DNA of 45,977 bases from Nitrospiraceae bacterium. GTDB taxonomy: Bacteria; Nitrospirota; Thermodesulfovibrionia; UBA6902. The notes under the pieces are model-generated. The model did no database searches and was not told the origin of the DNA. It was given only the letters and a program-made list of their open reading frames with translations. Where the stretch lies: contig QZIL01000070.1 in assembly GCA_003599025.1 (NCBI GenBank), positions 1 to 45,977 of the forward strand, given 5' to 3'. This document shows positions 16,908 to 26,110 of this stretch, piece after piece. Every line of letters begins with the position of its first letter. Within the stretch, counting starts at the first letter, position 1. The translations under genes were made by a program, and so were the position numbers.

Positions 16908-17912
16908 ATGCTTTCCATCGGTAATCTGAGATTACATTCTCCTCTTGTCCTTGCTCCCATGGCCGGGATAAGCGACCTGCCGTACCGTATGATCTACCGG
17001 TCTCTGGGCTGCGGCTTAGCTTATACAGAGATGATCAGCGCCACTGCACTGGCATACAAAAGCGCAAATACATTGAGAATGCTCTCGACAAATGCTGATG
17101 ACAGGCCCCTTGGCGTACAGATTATGGGGCGTGAGCCTGAGACAATAAAACGGGCGCTGGATAATATTTCGGAGATCGGGTGCGACCTGATTGATTTTAA
17201 TGCTGCTTGTCCAGTAAAAAAGGTCGCTTCCAGGGGAAAAGGAGCGGGCCTGCTTCAGGAGCCACTGCTGCTGCAGCAGCTTCTTGGGCTGATAGTCAAA
17301 CACACAGACCTGCCTGTAACCGTCAAGATACGCTCGGGCTGGGACGAGACCTCAGTCAACGCGGTAGAGATGGCTGTCATGGCGCAGGATGCAGGAGTGA
17401 AGGGGCTTGTCATTCACGGCAGGACCAGACAGCAGTTCTACCGCGGAGGGGTCGATTACGACATCATAAGGAAGGTGAAAGAGGCCCTTTCAATCCCCGT
17501 GATCGCCAGCGGAGATGCCCTGAGCCCGGAGCTCATCAAAAAAATGTTTGATGAAACTGGATGCGATGGCGTGGCAATAGCACGGGGCGCTCTCGGTAAT
17601 CCCTGGATATTCCGCGAGACAACCGGGCTTCTTGAGGACGGATCAATGCCGCCCCGTCCGGATGTTCATGAAGTAACGGAAACCATGAGAATCCATCTCA
17701 ACTCAATAGTGGAATTCCTCGGTGAGAAGATAGGTATTATACACTTCCGGAAGTTTTTCTCGTGGTATACAAAAGGCCTTTCTGTAAAGGAGCTGAAAGT
17801 AAGGGCCTTCGTATCACAGACCCGGGAAGAGATGCTGCAGTTAATAGACGAAGTTGAAAAAACCAATAAAAGCCTTTCCTACAATTCAATTATGAAGCCA
17901 TCTCTCCTGTGA
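16908..17912 (+). CDS. tRNA-dihydrouridine synthase (DusB-like)
   Basis: 334 aa TIM-barrel flavoenzyme. The N-terminal LVLAPMAGISDLPYR binds FMN. The catalytic Cys is C101 in FNAACPVKK, and HGRTRQQFYRG and GDALSPE...GVAIARGALGNPW are conserved. It reduces specific tRNA uridines to dihydrouridine with NADPH. Its last 34 bases overlap, antisense, the end of the DOMON-like gene. No strong Shine-Dalgarno is seen. Confidence 0.94.
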   Translation: MLSIGNLRLHSPLVLAPMAGISDLPYRMIYRSLGCGLAYTEMISATALAYKSANTLRMLSTNADDRPLGVQIMGREPETIKRALDNISEIGCDLIDFNAACPVKKVASRGKGAGLLQEPLLLQQLLGLIVKHTDLPVTVKIRSGWDETSVNAVEMAVMAQDAGVKGLVIHGRTRQQFYRGGVDYDIIRKVKEALSIPVIASGDALSPELIKKMFDETGCDGVAIARGALGNPWIFRETTGLLEDGSMPPRPDVHEVTETMRIHLNSIVEFLGEKIGIIHFRKFFSWYTKGLSVKELKVRAFVSQTREEMLQLIDEVEKTNKSLSYNSIMKPSLL

Positions 17913-18418
17913 AAGTCAGGCCGCTGGCCCGGATGGACCAGAGCCCAATACGTCATGCCGCCGTCAGTCGTTTTTACAACCGCGGTGACAGCCGCTACAA
18001 TAGCCTGATCCGGAGGGATCATTTTGTCCGCCAAAAACTCAAGGCACAAAAGCAGCCCGTCCTGACGGTTTTCAATGTGAAAGGGGAGCGATGTTATTGC
18101 CGGCTCTTCCTGCATCCCCTGACGATAGTCATTGAATCGGTAAACATTCCAGTGTCCTGATGGTGATATGTTGAACTCCCAGTAACGCGGGGAAGTCCAG
18201 GTCCCGAGAAACAGCTCAAAACAGGTATCATTCCAGAGAGAATGTTTACGAAAGGGCCCTGCTGCAGGACCGGGAATCACGAGTCCTGCCATCAGGCCGG
18301 TGAGTTCGTAGCGCACGGCAATAATATTTGAAGACCGGTAAATACTGCCCGTGATCTGAATATCGGGAAGAGGTTCGTCTGAAAGAAAGGGTTTCAGTAA
18401 AAAGGCGCGTTCAATCAT
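17879..18418 (-). CDS. DOMON-like / CBM9-type domain protein
   Basis: 179 aa. The sequence resembles the DOMON-like (CBM9-related) beta-sandwich: LWNDTCFELFLG, YWEFNISPSGHWNVYRFNDYRQGM and a C-terminal YWALVHPGQRPDFHRRDGF. There is no signal peptide, so it is probably cytoplasmic, unlike haem- or sugar-binding DOMON domains of secreted proteins. It follows the kinase-like gene with an ATGA overlap, so the two are translationally coupled and presumably work together. The ligand is unknown. Confidence 0.75.
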   Translation of the reverse strand: MIERAFLLKPFLSDEPLPDIQITGSIYRSSNIIAVRYELTGLMAGLVIPGPAAGPFRKHSLWNDTCFELFLGTWTSPRYWEFNISPSGHWNVYRFNDYRQGMQEEPAITSLPFHIENRQDGLLLCLEFLADKMIPPDQAIVAAVTAVVKTTDGGMTYWALVHPGQRPDFHRRDGFIIEL

Positions 18419-19509
18419 CTGAGGTCCGCGATGATCCTGCGAATGGGTTTCTCCTGTGATTCGATGCTCTCTGTCAGTTTGAACTGCACAAGCGCACGCA
18501 CAAGATTATGTTCCGGGCCACTGATCTTAAAGTAGACATTTCCCTCCAGATAATCAGTAAAGAACCTCAGCCCCAGCTCAAAGGCGAGCAAACGGACCGA
18601 ATCGTACAGATATTCGAAATCACTCTCTGTGAGAAATCCTTTTGCCACCGACAGATATCCCTTAAGGATGGCCCGGCAGATACCTGTATCGAAGCGGACA
18701 TCACGCCACTGAGCGGTCTCTTCTCCCACAGGATTGCAACCAGAGCGGAGACAGTCACCGATATCATAATGGACCAGACCTGGCTTGACCGTGTCGAGGT
18801 CAATAATGCCTGCGGCATGTCCGGTAACATTGTCGATCAGGATATTGTTTACCTTCGGATCGCCGTGAACAGTGCGTTGAAGCAGCCTTCCCTGCTCCTT
18901 CGCGTTCTCAAGGACATGTGCCAGTACGCTCCGCTCCCTTACAAACTCCGTGCAATAGTCAATTTCAGGAGAACGTCCATGTCGGTACGCTGAAAGGACA
19001 TCATGATAGTGCTTAAGGTAGCCTGGTGTAATGTGGAACCCCTCCAGTGTATCAAGGAGGCTTTCCGGAGGCAGGTCGCTCAGCAGGGTGTGAAACATGC
19101 CGAGAGCATATCCGACCTCTTCCGCGTGTCTGATGTCCTTAATAGTGTCAAAGGACACGGTATCATCTATGAAACTGATCGCGCGCCAGAATGATCCGTC
19201 CGGGGCATCCCAGTGGTCTCTGCCGTCCCGTGCTGTGATTACACGCGGGACTTCCCACCGTCGGTCTGCACCCATACGGATTTGTTCACGTCTCATCCGG
19301 GCATGGTCTGTTGCAATACGCATATTGAGCATTACGCGTTCGGGATGATGAAACACGCGGGTGTTGATACGCTGGAGGATAAAGTGACTTTCCGTCTTAC
19401 GGTCCAGGGTCACGAGGTATGTGGTATTTATATTGCCATGTCCGTATTCGCGGCAATCGATGACCCTGCCTGATGTTATGAACTGTTCAACAGCTGCAAT
19501 AATTTCCAA
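18415..19509 (-). CDS. Aminoglycoside-phosphotransferase-fold kinase (NahK / 'mucin desulfatase' annotation group)
   Basis: 364 aa with an APH-type small-molecule kinase fold. The catalytic loop is H215-G-D217 with N222, and the metal-binding D237-L-D239 lies in GIIDLDTVKPGLVHYDIGD. This last block is close to N-acetylhexosamine 1-kinases (NahK). Relatives are often annotated 'mucin desulfatase' after a Prevotella protein, which I think is misleading. The best guess is an ATP-dependent sugar or amino-sugar kinase, but the substrate is unproven. The gene overlaps the DOMON-like gene by four bases. Confidence 0.78.
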   Translation of the reverse strand: MEIIAAVEQFITSGRVIDCREYGHGNINTTYLVTLDRKTESHFILQRINTRVFHHPERVMLNMRIATDHARMRREQIRMGADRRWEVPRVITARDGRDHWDAPDGSFWRAISFIDDTVSFDTIKDIRHAEEVGYALGMFHTLLSDLPPESLLDTLEGFHITPGYLKHYHDVLSAYRHGRSPEIDYCTEFVRERSVLAHVLENAKEQGRLLQRTVHGDPKVNNILIDNVTGHAAGIIDLDTVKPGLVHYDIGDCLRSGCNPVGEETAQWRDVRFDTGICRAILKGYLSVAKGFLTESDFEYLYDSVRLLAFELGLRFFTDYLEGNVYFKISGPEHNLVRALVQFKLTESIESQEKPIRRIIADLR

Positions 19510-19713
19510 TGTTTACCTCGCTGTTAACCTTAAACGCAATTTCAATCTCGACATGGCGTATTCCATTGTTCAAAGGCAGCTGTGTAATTTACGATAATCC
19601 CATCGAGTTAAATAATTTTACGAGTAATGCCCGCATTCTCCTGGCTAACCTGTTGATCGCTTCGGGTTTTGCTCCTCAATCAGCAATTATTGTACAATAA
19701 CAGCGGACCTAAA

Positions 19714-20742
19714 ATGAGTTTTCAATATATAAGACAGATGCCGGATGTCGGCGATATCCTCTCTTCAATCCCTCTTCCCGGGGACCTGGGAAAGCTGAAG
19801 GACATAAGAGATAAGGAAATTATTGCTGTTTTCAGGGGAGAAAGCGATAAATTCATTGTAATCATCGGGCCATGCTCTGCTGACAATGAAGACGCCGTCT
19901 GTGAGTATGTGTCCCGGCTGGCCCGCCTGCAGGAAGAAGTCAGGGAAAAGCTCATTCTAATACCGCGAATATACACAAACAAACCCCGGACAACCGGCGA
20001 AGGATATAAAGGCATGGCACATCAGCCAAAGCCCTCAGAGGCCCCGAACATGGTGAAGGGGCTCAAGGCCATACGCAAGATGCATATAAGGGCCATGAAA
20101 GAGTCCCATCTTACTGCTGCAGACGAGATGCTCTATCCAGGAAATTATCCTTATCTTGAAGACATCCTGAGCTATGTTGCAGTCGGAGCCCGTTCTGTTG
20201 AAAACCAGCTGCACCGTCTTACGATCAGCGGACTGGATGTCCCAGCGGGCATGAAAAACCCCACAGGCGGGGACATGGAGGTGATGCTTAATTCAGTACA
20301 GGCAGCACAGATGTCACATGTTTTTGTCTATAATGCCTGGGAAGTCCGGACCTCAGGCAATCCTTATACCCACTGTATACTTCGCGGTGCAGTCAATCCC
20401 TACGGGACGATAATCCCGAATTATCATTATGAAGATCTGATGAGGCTTTCCGAGGCATATAAAAAGCGGGACCTGCAGTTTCCAGCAATCATAGTTGACA
20501 CAAATCACGCAAATTCTAACAAGAAATTCCTTGAACAACCGAGGATCGCAAAAGAAGTGATGAGAAGCCGCCAGGATTCCAGGACCCTCAGGAGCAAGGT
20601 AAAGGGACTGATGATAGAGAGCTATCTTTCAGAGGGCTCGCAGAAGATATCCGAAAACATCTACGGCAGATCTATAACAGATCCCTGCCTTGGGTGGGAT
20701 GAATCAGAGCGTCTCGTGAGGGACCTGGTTGAACTGGCCTGA
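19714..20742 (+). CDS. 3-deoxy-7-phosphoheptulonate (DAHP) synthase, class I
   Basis: 342 aa. It has the class I (AroFGH) blocks IIGPCSADNE, PRIYTNKPRTTGEGYKG, VGARSVENQLHR, GMKNPTGG, VDTNHANSNKK and GLMIESYLSEGSQ, which bind PEP, erythrose-4-phosphate and the metal. It catalyses the first step of the shikimate pathway. A TTG at 19669 would add 15 residues, but the ATG at 19714 matches family length better; neither has a strong ribosome site. The gene is monocistronic and divergent from the kinase-like gene. Confidence 0.95.
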   Translation: MSFQYIRQMPDVGDILSSIPLPGDLGKLKDIRDKEIIAVFRGESDKFIVIIGPCSADNEDAVCEYVSRLARLQEEVREKLILIPRIYTNKPRTTGEGYKGMAHQPKPSEAPNMVKGLKAIRKMHIRAMKESHLTAADEMLYPGNYPYLEDILSYVAVGARSVENQLHRLTISGLDVPAGMKNPTGGDMEVMLNSVQAAQMSHVFVYNAWEVRTSGNPYTHCILRGAVNPYGTIIPNYHYEDLMRLSEAYKKRDLQFPAIIVDTNHANSNKKFLEQPRIAKEVMRSRQDSRTLRSKVKGLMIESYLSEGSQKISENIYGRSITDPCLGWDESERLVRDLVELA

Positions 20743-20870
20743 CCTATTGATTTAATTAAGGGATAAGAAGCATATGCCGATGAGATACCTATGTTGGAAA
20801 TACTTTGTCCTTAAACAGGGACTGATCTTTCTCCGTAATCGTATGGAGAATAGAAAACAGGGGGTCGCTC

Positions 20871-21431
20871 ATGTCTGATATCAATGGAATCAATATAAAG
20901 CCGTTTACCCATCAGGGTTTAAAAGATGAGAAGACCGGACAGGTCCATGATAGCCCAAATAAAGACACTGCTAAGAAAACGGGTGAGAGCACGGCATCTC
21001 AGGTGAACAGGCTTATTATAGAGATGCATTTAAAGATCAAGATCGATTCCAAAGAACATATCGGCAACCAGGCCGGGATTAAAAAACATTCTGAAGCTGC
21101 CGGTATTGACCTTTCAAAGCTCATGTACAACGGCAAACCGATCACTGATCTCAGTCAGGATGAGGCCAAGGCCCTGATCAGTGAGGACGGCTTTTTCGGT
21201 GTAAAAAACACGGCCCAGAGGATCTTTGATTTTGCATTAAAAATGGCAGGCGACGACCCGGAAAGACTGCAGACCGCTCGCGATGCCGTCCTCAGGGGAT
21301 TTAAAGAAGCAGAGAATATCTTCGGCGGGACACTGCCCGATATCAGTTATGACACAATCAATAAAGTACTCGAAATGATGGATGAAAAGATCAGGGGCCT
21401 TGGAGGCTCAGTACTGGATGTAAGAGCATGA
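20871..21431 (+). CDS. Conserved-looking protein of unknown function
   Basis: 186 aa. I do not recognise a family with confidence. The first 45 residues are polar and probably disordered. The rest is helical, with GFFGVKNTAQRIFDFALKMAGDDPERL and a downstream GFKEAENIFGGTLPDISYDTINKVLEMMDEKI, which looks like a compact helical domain. There is no signal peptide or membrane segment. GGGGG precedes the ATG by about 6 bases and base use matches the neighbours, so it is a real gene. A CBS-pair gene follows after 15 bases, probably in one operon. Confidence 0.7.
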   Translation: MSDINGINIKPFTHQGLKDEKTGQVHDSPNKDTAKKTGESTASQVNRLIIEMHLKIKIDSKEHIGNQAGIKKHSEAAGIDLSKLMYNGKPITDLSQDEAKALISEDGFFGVKNTAQRIFDFALKMAGDDPERLQTARDAVLRGFKEAENIFGGTLPDISYDTINKVLEMMDEKIRGLGGSVLDVRA

Positions 21432-21446
21432 CGGAGCGATAATACT

Positions 21447-21905
21447 GTGTTAACAATCAAAGACGTATTGCAATCAAAGAGTTCCGCGGTCTGGGCGGTA
21501 GGGCCCAATGACACTGCCTTTACTGCCATGGAGATCATGGCGGAGAAAAACATCGGGGTATTGGTCGTTGTCGATAAAGAGAAAGTCGTCGGAATTGTTT
21601 CCGAGAGAGACCTGGCCCGGAATATAATTTTAAAGGAACTGTCCGCAAAAAAAGTGCCGGTCAAAAAAATAATGACGAAGGACATATTCTGCATTACCCC
21701 GGACAAGTCGGTTGAGGAGTGCATGGGCGTTATGACATCCGCCCACATCCGCCACATGCCTGTCTTTGATAACAAGCAGCTTATAGGTGTCATAACCTTC
21801 GGAGATATCGTAAACGCCCTGCTTCTGGAACAGAAGATAAAGATACATGATCTTGAAAGCTACTACTCCTACTGCGATGCAGGGGTATATGATGACAGTG
21901 ATTAA
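21447..21905 (+). CDS. CBS-domain pair protein
   Basis: 152 aa, two tandem CBS domains (about 7-65 and 70-130) with typical GIVSERDLARNI and GVITFGDIVNALL ends. Stand-alone CBS pairs usually sense adenine nucleotides or S-adenosylmethionine. The start is GTG, with CGGAG about 10 bases upstream. It lies 15 bases after the unknown 186-aa gene, so the two are likely co-transcribed. The target is unknown. Confidence 0.88.
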   Translation: MLTIKDVLQSKSSAVWAVGPNDTAFTAMEIMAEKNIGVLVVVDKEKVVGIVSERDLARNIILKELSAKKVPVKKIMTKDIFCITPDKSVEECMGVMTSAHIRHMPVFDNKQLIGVITFGDIVNALLLEQKIKIHDLESYYSYCDAGVYDDSD

Positions 21906-21914
21906 TAAATCCTG

Positions 21915-23801
21915 CTAAATCAGCGTCTTCCCGTCCATTCCCTCAGCAGTCATCCCAAAGCACGATAAAACAGTCGGCGCAATGTCCATCAGCCCCGGCT
22001 CACTGTTGTTTATTTGAAAGTTGGTCAATAAAATTCCCGGTACAATGGAGGGATCGATAATATGGTCGCCGGTCCACTTCTTTAAATTGTCTTCCATCAA
22101 ATCCACAGGGGCGCCGCCGATCGCCGTCTGCCAGGAGGTCCTGAAACCGTCTTCAAAGCCGACAACAAGGTCAGGAGAATTGGCCGTCTGTTCTCCGGAA
22201 TAAATGTCCCTGCTTTTATACACATTCCGCACAGCGCTTCGGCCGTCCTTTGGATCAGTTAATTTTGTGAACTTTTCTATGATGTCATTTGAAACAGCAT
22301 CTGCCTCCTCACCGGCCCCGACAATGCCGCTTTTCTCTCTCCCTTTTATATTCAGGTAAATGCTCCCAAAGCCAAGGGCGTAGGCACTGGTCTTCTTCCA
22401 GTCCACAAACTGAAACAGACCGCCCCCGTCCTTGTCCTCTTTCGTGATTTTTTTTGTGAGCGTCATAAAGCCGTTCTGCACAAGCCATGTGTTTATGTTC
22501 ACGGTCCTTCTGAACGTCGAAAAACCATGGTCTGAAAAAACCATAAGCGCGGTAGTGTCGTCAACATGTTTCATCACCTCACCGAGTATCCTGTCCATCT
22601 TCCTGCTGTAATCGTCTATTACATGCCCGTACTTCTCAGCATACGCTTTATCATAAAGAGGATGTGACGGATCTTTTGTGACCCAGAAGATATGCTGGAT
22701 CCTGTCTGTGGAAAAGAAGGCTGAGGCAAGCAGCCCCTCTTTAAATTTATTTAATTCATACCATAGCATCTTCTCCTGCTCTTCAACGATCTCATCGCAC
22801 ATGGTGATAAAGGCCTCTTCATCGGTCCTTCCCTCTTCAACTGCCTTGGTGTCTTCAGGCATGCCGAGTGTATAAAAAAGTCCCACCTGCTCCGCCAGCT
22901 CCTTTACATATTCATCAGGACTCGATATTACAAAAGCAGGGTCTTTCGGGTTTATCTGTACCGGTGTCATATATAATTCAAATTCAGGGTTCACATCATT
23001 TAAATAAAACTTGACGATGCCGGTAGCGCTCTTCATGAGACCGAGCTTGAATTTGACCTCGATCCATTCGCTCCATTGTCCTTTATCAGCACGGACCTTC
23101 CTGCCGTCCACATCCATCTCAATTCCTGAATCACCAGTGATGGTGATATTAAGATCAACCTTCGCTGCCTCTCTTGTCGTCAACTTGGCAACATTGGGCC
23201 CGGAAATAAATGTCTTTATTGAATTGCCGTTTGCCTTGACCTTAATGACTTTTTCAGAACCTTCTTCATTCTTTGATATATCTTTTGTTGTATAGAATGC
23301 ATATCTTCCAAGACCGCCCTTAATGTCCGGTACTCCCAGGCCGGAGTAGAGTTTCGCACGGTTCTGTTTCGGTTGAAAGGTCATCGGCCATTTTAATATG
23401 GTAGAGGGAATATTGTTGTCCGACGTATAGTCCCAGAAGGCATTTCCGTGCATTACCGGCAGGAACATTGCCTCTCTCTTGGCAAAGACGTTTTTGGGGT
23501 TCATTCTCAATATCGCCAGCTCCGGCATATAGTCCGATATCCTGCGTCCGAGGAAATCAAATATCCCATGATGCCCGGGGTTTTTCCCTGTGGCGATTGA
23601 TGCCCACGCTACCGGGCTTTGCGCAGGGTTACTCGTTGCCATGGGGGAAAAGCCGCCCATCTGTTTAAGTTTCACGAAATTAGGCAGCTGCCCCTGCTCC
23701 ATAAGAGAGGCTGTTATCTTAGGGTCCAGTCCATCCATTCCGATTAGGATGACCCTTTTATATTTCGGATTTCCGGTGGTTCTTACTGAATTTTCTTGCA
23801 T
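21915..23801 (-). CDS. Alkaline-phosphatase-superfamily phosphodiesterase/nucleotide pyrophosphatase
   Basis: 628 aa, type I phosphodiesterase (Phosphodiest/AP3596-like). The metal-binding Asp is in VILIGMDGLDP (D23). The nucleophile region NPAQSPVAWASIATGKNPGHHGIFDF has S62 at the expected Thr/Ser position. VFSDHGFSTFRR and GDHIID supply further ligands. The central part (about 190-300) is an inserted beta-rich region. No signal peptide is seen, so it is probably cytoplasmic. GGAG lies about 7 bases before the ATG, and a GGGGCA/TGCCCC hairpin (23822-23843) lies just upstream. The substrate cannot be told from sequence. Confidence 0.85.
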   Translation of the reverse strand: MQENSVRTTGNPKYKRVILIGMDGLDPKITASLMEQGQLPNFVKLKQMGGFSPMATSNPAQSPVAWASIATGKNPGHHGIFDFLGRRISDYMPELAILRMNPKNVFAKREAMFLPVMHGNAFWDYTSDNNIPSTILKWPMTFQPKQNRAKLYSGLGVPDIKGGLGRYAFYTTKDISKNEEGSEKVIKVKANGNSIKTFISGPNVAKLTTREAAKVDLNITITGDSGIEMDVDGRKVRADKGQWSEWIEVKFKLGLMKSATGIVKFYLNDVNPEFELYMTPVQINPKDPAFVISSPDEYVKELAEQVGLFYTLGMPEDTKAVEEGRTDEEAFITMCDEIVEEQEKMLWYELNKFKEGLLASAFFSTDRIQHIFWVTKDPSHPLYDKAYAEKYGHVIDDYSRKMDRILGEVMKHVDDTTALMVFSDHGFSTFRRTVNINTWLVQNGFMTLTKKITKEDKDGGGLFQFVDWKKTSAYALGFGSIYLNIKGREKSGIVGAGEEADAVSNDIIEKFTKLTDPKDGRSAVRNVYKSRDIYSGEQTANSPDLVVGFEDGFRTSWQTAIGGAPVDLMEDNLKKWTGDHIIDPSIVPGILLTNFQINNSEPGLMDIAPTVLSCFGMTAEGMDGKTLI

Positions 23802-23821
23802 GTATTTTTACTCCTTTTTAT

Positions 23822-23843
23822 GGGGCACGATGCAACATGCCCC
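23822..23843. repeat. GGGGCA...TGCCCC hairpin in the 5' leader
   Basis: GGGGCA (23822-23827) and TGCCCC (23838-23843) enclose CGATGCAACA. It is a degenerate relative of the GGGCGTATTGC palindrome at 809-828. It lies about 10 bases upstream of the phosphodiesterase Shine-Dalgarno and could affect translation. Confidence 0.5.
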
Positions 23844-23882
23844 TCCTTTATTTACCTTGCAATTGCATTAAATTACTCATGT

Positions 23883-24049
23883 AAGGAGAGCGACCTTGAC
23901 AGAAAAGCTTTACCTGCGATACCTGAGCGTGATTCATGAAAGCATAAGTTATATCTTTCTTAACTTCACTAAAAGTTACGTCCTGCCGTAGAAGTATAAT
24001 TCCAATATCCCATCGCATTGTAAAGGTTTTAGGGCAGGGTCGCTCTCCT
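23883..24049. mobile_element. MITE-like element with about 30-bp inverted ends
   Basis: A 167-bp unit. The left end AAGGAGAGCGACC (23883-23895) matches the right end GGTCGCTCTCCT (24038-24049) exactly over 12 bases. Similarity continues inward (GCTTTACC against GTAAAGG) to about 30 bp with mismatches. It has no coding capacity of its own and no clear target duplication. It lies between the RACo-like gene and the phosphodiesterase gene. Confidence 0.55.
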
Positions 24050-24062
24050 GATTTATGCAACA

Positions 24063-25943
24063 TTAAGGTTTACCGATCAATGCCTTGACATTCGGGAAGG
24101 CATCTATGTTCGTGTGAGGGATGAACAGTCCGGAGACATATTCATCCATAAATGACTTTGAGACGGATAGTTCTATATAGGTCATCTTTCTTGCGATGTC
24201 CTCAGCCTCGGCCCTCATCTTGCGGGAAAGGGTGCAGAGATACGTACCGATTACTGAGGTGTTGCCCATGTATTCAAATTTGTCTTTGGGCAGTTCCGGG
24301 AGAAGTCCGAGCATTATCGCCTTTTCAATATCCAGGAACTTGCCGAAGCCGCCCGCGATATATATCTTGTGAACGTCATCAAACGTAAATCCTGCCTCAT
24401 TCAGCAGGGTTGAGAACCCCGCATATATAGCGGCCTTTGCCCGGATGATATTTTCGACATCCGGCTCTGTCAGGACTATGTCCTTGTCTTTGCCGTAATG
24501 GACCACAAACTCCAGGCAGTCCTCGCCCATCCTCACCCTGCCTGACCTGTCCTTCTGGAGTTTCCCTTTCTGATTAAGTATCCCGGTCAGAAACATCTCG
24601 GCAATCGCATCTATCATTCCTGAGCCGCATATGCCGACCGGCTGGATGTCTTTGCCTATTACCTTTATCTCGACCTCGAGGGTATCACGGTTGATCTTCA
24701 CGCCCTCAATAGCCCCGTCCGTGGCCCTCATCCCGTGCTTCATGCCGCTGCCTTCAAAACAGGGGCCCGCGGAACAGGCTGCTGACATCAGCCATTCCGA
24801 ACTCCCGAGGACTATCTCCCCGTTGGTCCCGATGTCAATAAATATGCTCAACTCATCTTTTTTATGTATCCTTGTGGCGAGCACTCCTGCAACTATATCT
24901 CCGCCAACATAACTGGACACACAGGGGAATGCATATACAGGTATATTGGGATTGGTCTTAATGCCCAGTTCACCGGCATGGGAAAGGGGGAAGGTATTGG
25001 CAGTGGGAATATATGGCTCCTCCCTTATTGCAGAGGGGTCCAGACCGAGGAAGAAATGAGTCATGGTTGTATTGCCTGCAACAACAATGCAATCAATGGC
25101 ATCAGTACTGATATCATGGGTCTGGCAGATCAGTGATATCATATTGTTCATGTCTGAAATGACCGCCCTTTTAAGGTTGGCCAGCTCATTGTGCTCCGTA
25201 GCATTGACGATCCTGGTTATCACATCGTCCCCGAAGCCTATCTGTGAATTGTATGTTGAGGCGATATCAACGAGTGCCCCGCTTGTAAGATCGATCAGAT
25301 ACACAACCAGCGTTGTCGTCCCTATATCCACCGCAATTCCGTACTGGGGTATCTTCTGGTTACCCGGGAAGATGTTAATTATTTCATAACAGTCCTCACT
25401 GTGGATAGTTGCAAGGGTTATTTCCCAGTCCTTCTCCCTCGCAATACGGGCAAGATGGGTCATGAACCTGAAAGGCACCCTGAGGCATCCAAGACCATTG
25501 GCAAAGAGCTCGCGCTTCAGTCTTTCAAGGTCACTGATGTTGTCATCAAGAGACGGCCTTGGAAGCTGCAGCACAATCCTCCCTGCAAGGGGGTCGATGT
25601 CTGCACCGGCTGAATGCAGAAGGGCCAGGAGGTCCCTTGATTTTCCGGTATCGATCTGGCCTTCGACGGTAAGCATTGATTCCTTGGGAATCTCTATTAG
25701 CATGTCTTCCAACGGATATGTTTTACACGCGAGGGCGTAACCTTCCTTCAATTCTTCCTGGGAAAGTTTCATTTTCGAGCGGATATCCGCGGTCCCGGAC
25801 TTAATCATAACCCTGCACTTGCCGCAGGTGCCCTTGCCGCCGCAGGATGATGTGAGGAATATGCCCGTTTTTTTCAGGGACTCCAGGACGGATGTGTTTG
25901 TATCTCCTGAAATACGTTTACCGGAAGTGAGCGATATGTTCAT
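24063..25943 (-). CDS. RACo-like ASKHA activator with N-terminal [2Fe-2S] ferredoxin domain (DUF4445)
   Basis: 626 aa. The N-terminal plant-type ferredoxin ligands are C34-x5-C40-x2-C43-x29-C73. The C-terminal actin-like ATPase part contains VDIGTTTLVVYLIDL, CIVVAGNTTMTH, FIDIGTNGEIVLG and IYIAGGFGKF. Family members reductively reactivate oxidised corrinoid proteins in methyl-transfer systems such as the Wood-Ljungdahl pathway. No corrinoid or methyltransferase gene lies nearby, so its partner is elsewhere. The neighbours hemB and the phosphodiesterase do not define a pathway. Confidence 0.9.
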   Translation of the reverse strand: MNISLTSGKRISGDTNTSVLESLKKTGIFLTSSCGGKGTCGKCRVMIKSGTADIRSKMKLSQEELKEGYALACKTYPLEDMLIEIPKESMLTVEGQIDTGKSRDLLALLHSAGADIDPLAGRIVLQLPRPSLDDNISDLERLKRELFANGLGCLRVPFRFMTHLARIAREKDWEITLATIHSEDCYEIINIFPGNQKIPQYGIAVDIGTTTLVVYLIDLTSGALVDIASTYNSQIGFGDDVITRIVNATEHNELANLKRAVISDMNNMISLICQTHDISTDAIDCIVVAGNTTMTHFFLGLDPSAIREEPYIPTANTFPLSHAGELGIKTNPNIPVYAFPCVSSYVGGDIVAGVLATRIHKKDELSIFIDIGTNGEIVLGSSEWLMSAACSAGPCFEGSGMKHGMRATDGAIEGVKINRDTLEVEIKVIGKDIQPVGICGSGMIDAIAEMFLTGILNQKGKLQKDRSGRVRMGEDCLEFVVHYGKDKDIVLTEPDVENIIRAKAAIYAGFSTLLNEAGFTFDDVHKIYIAGGFGKFLDIEKAIMLGLLPELPKDKFEYMGNTSVIGTYLCTLSRKMRAEAEDIARKMTYIELSVSKSFMDEYVSGLFIPHTNIDAFPNVKALIGKP

Positions 25944-26002
25944 CTGACTTTAAATAAAATCATATTGAATCCTGAATATTGAATTACTATAGTGCCTTTT
26001 AT

Positions 26003-26068
26003 GTCATTCCGGCTTGTCCGGAATCTTTTCCAGAGGGATTCCCGACGCGCTTCGCTTGCGGGAATGAC
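26003..26068. repeat. Composite GTCATTCC...GGAATGAC repeat (66 bp)
   Basis: GTCATTCCGGCTTGTCCGGA begins at 26003 and TTGCGGGAATGAC ends at 26068. It is the intergenic copy closest in sequence to the one inside batE (40412-40510). It lies between hemB and the RACo-like gene. Confidence 0.8.
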
Positions 26069-26110
26069 AAATGTACAAGTTTAACAACAGACTCTAATTA
26101 TAGACATCTT

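Noticed and set aside
19669-19713. TTG start extending the DAHP synthase by 15 residues
   Set aside because: The extension is not conserved-looking and the ATG at 19714 fits the family length.
23848-24063. 71-codon open frame starting at the RACo-like stop (TAATG overlap)
   Set aside because: Most of it lies inside the MITE-like inverted repeat, it has no recognisable domain, and the coding signal is better explained by the repeat.
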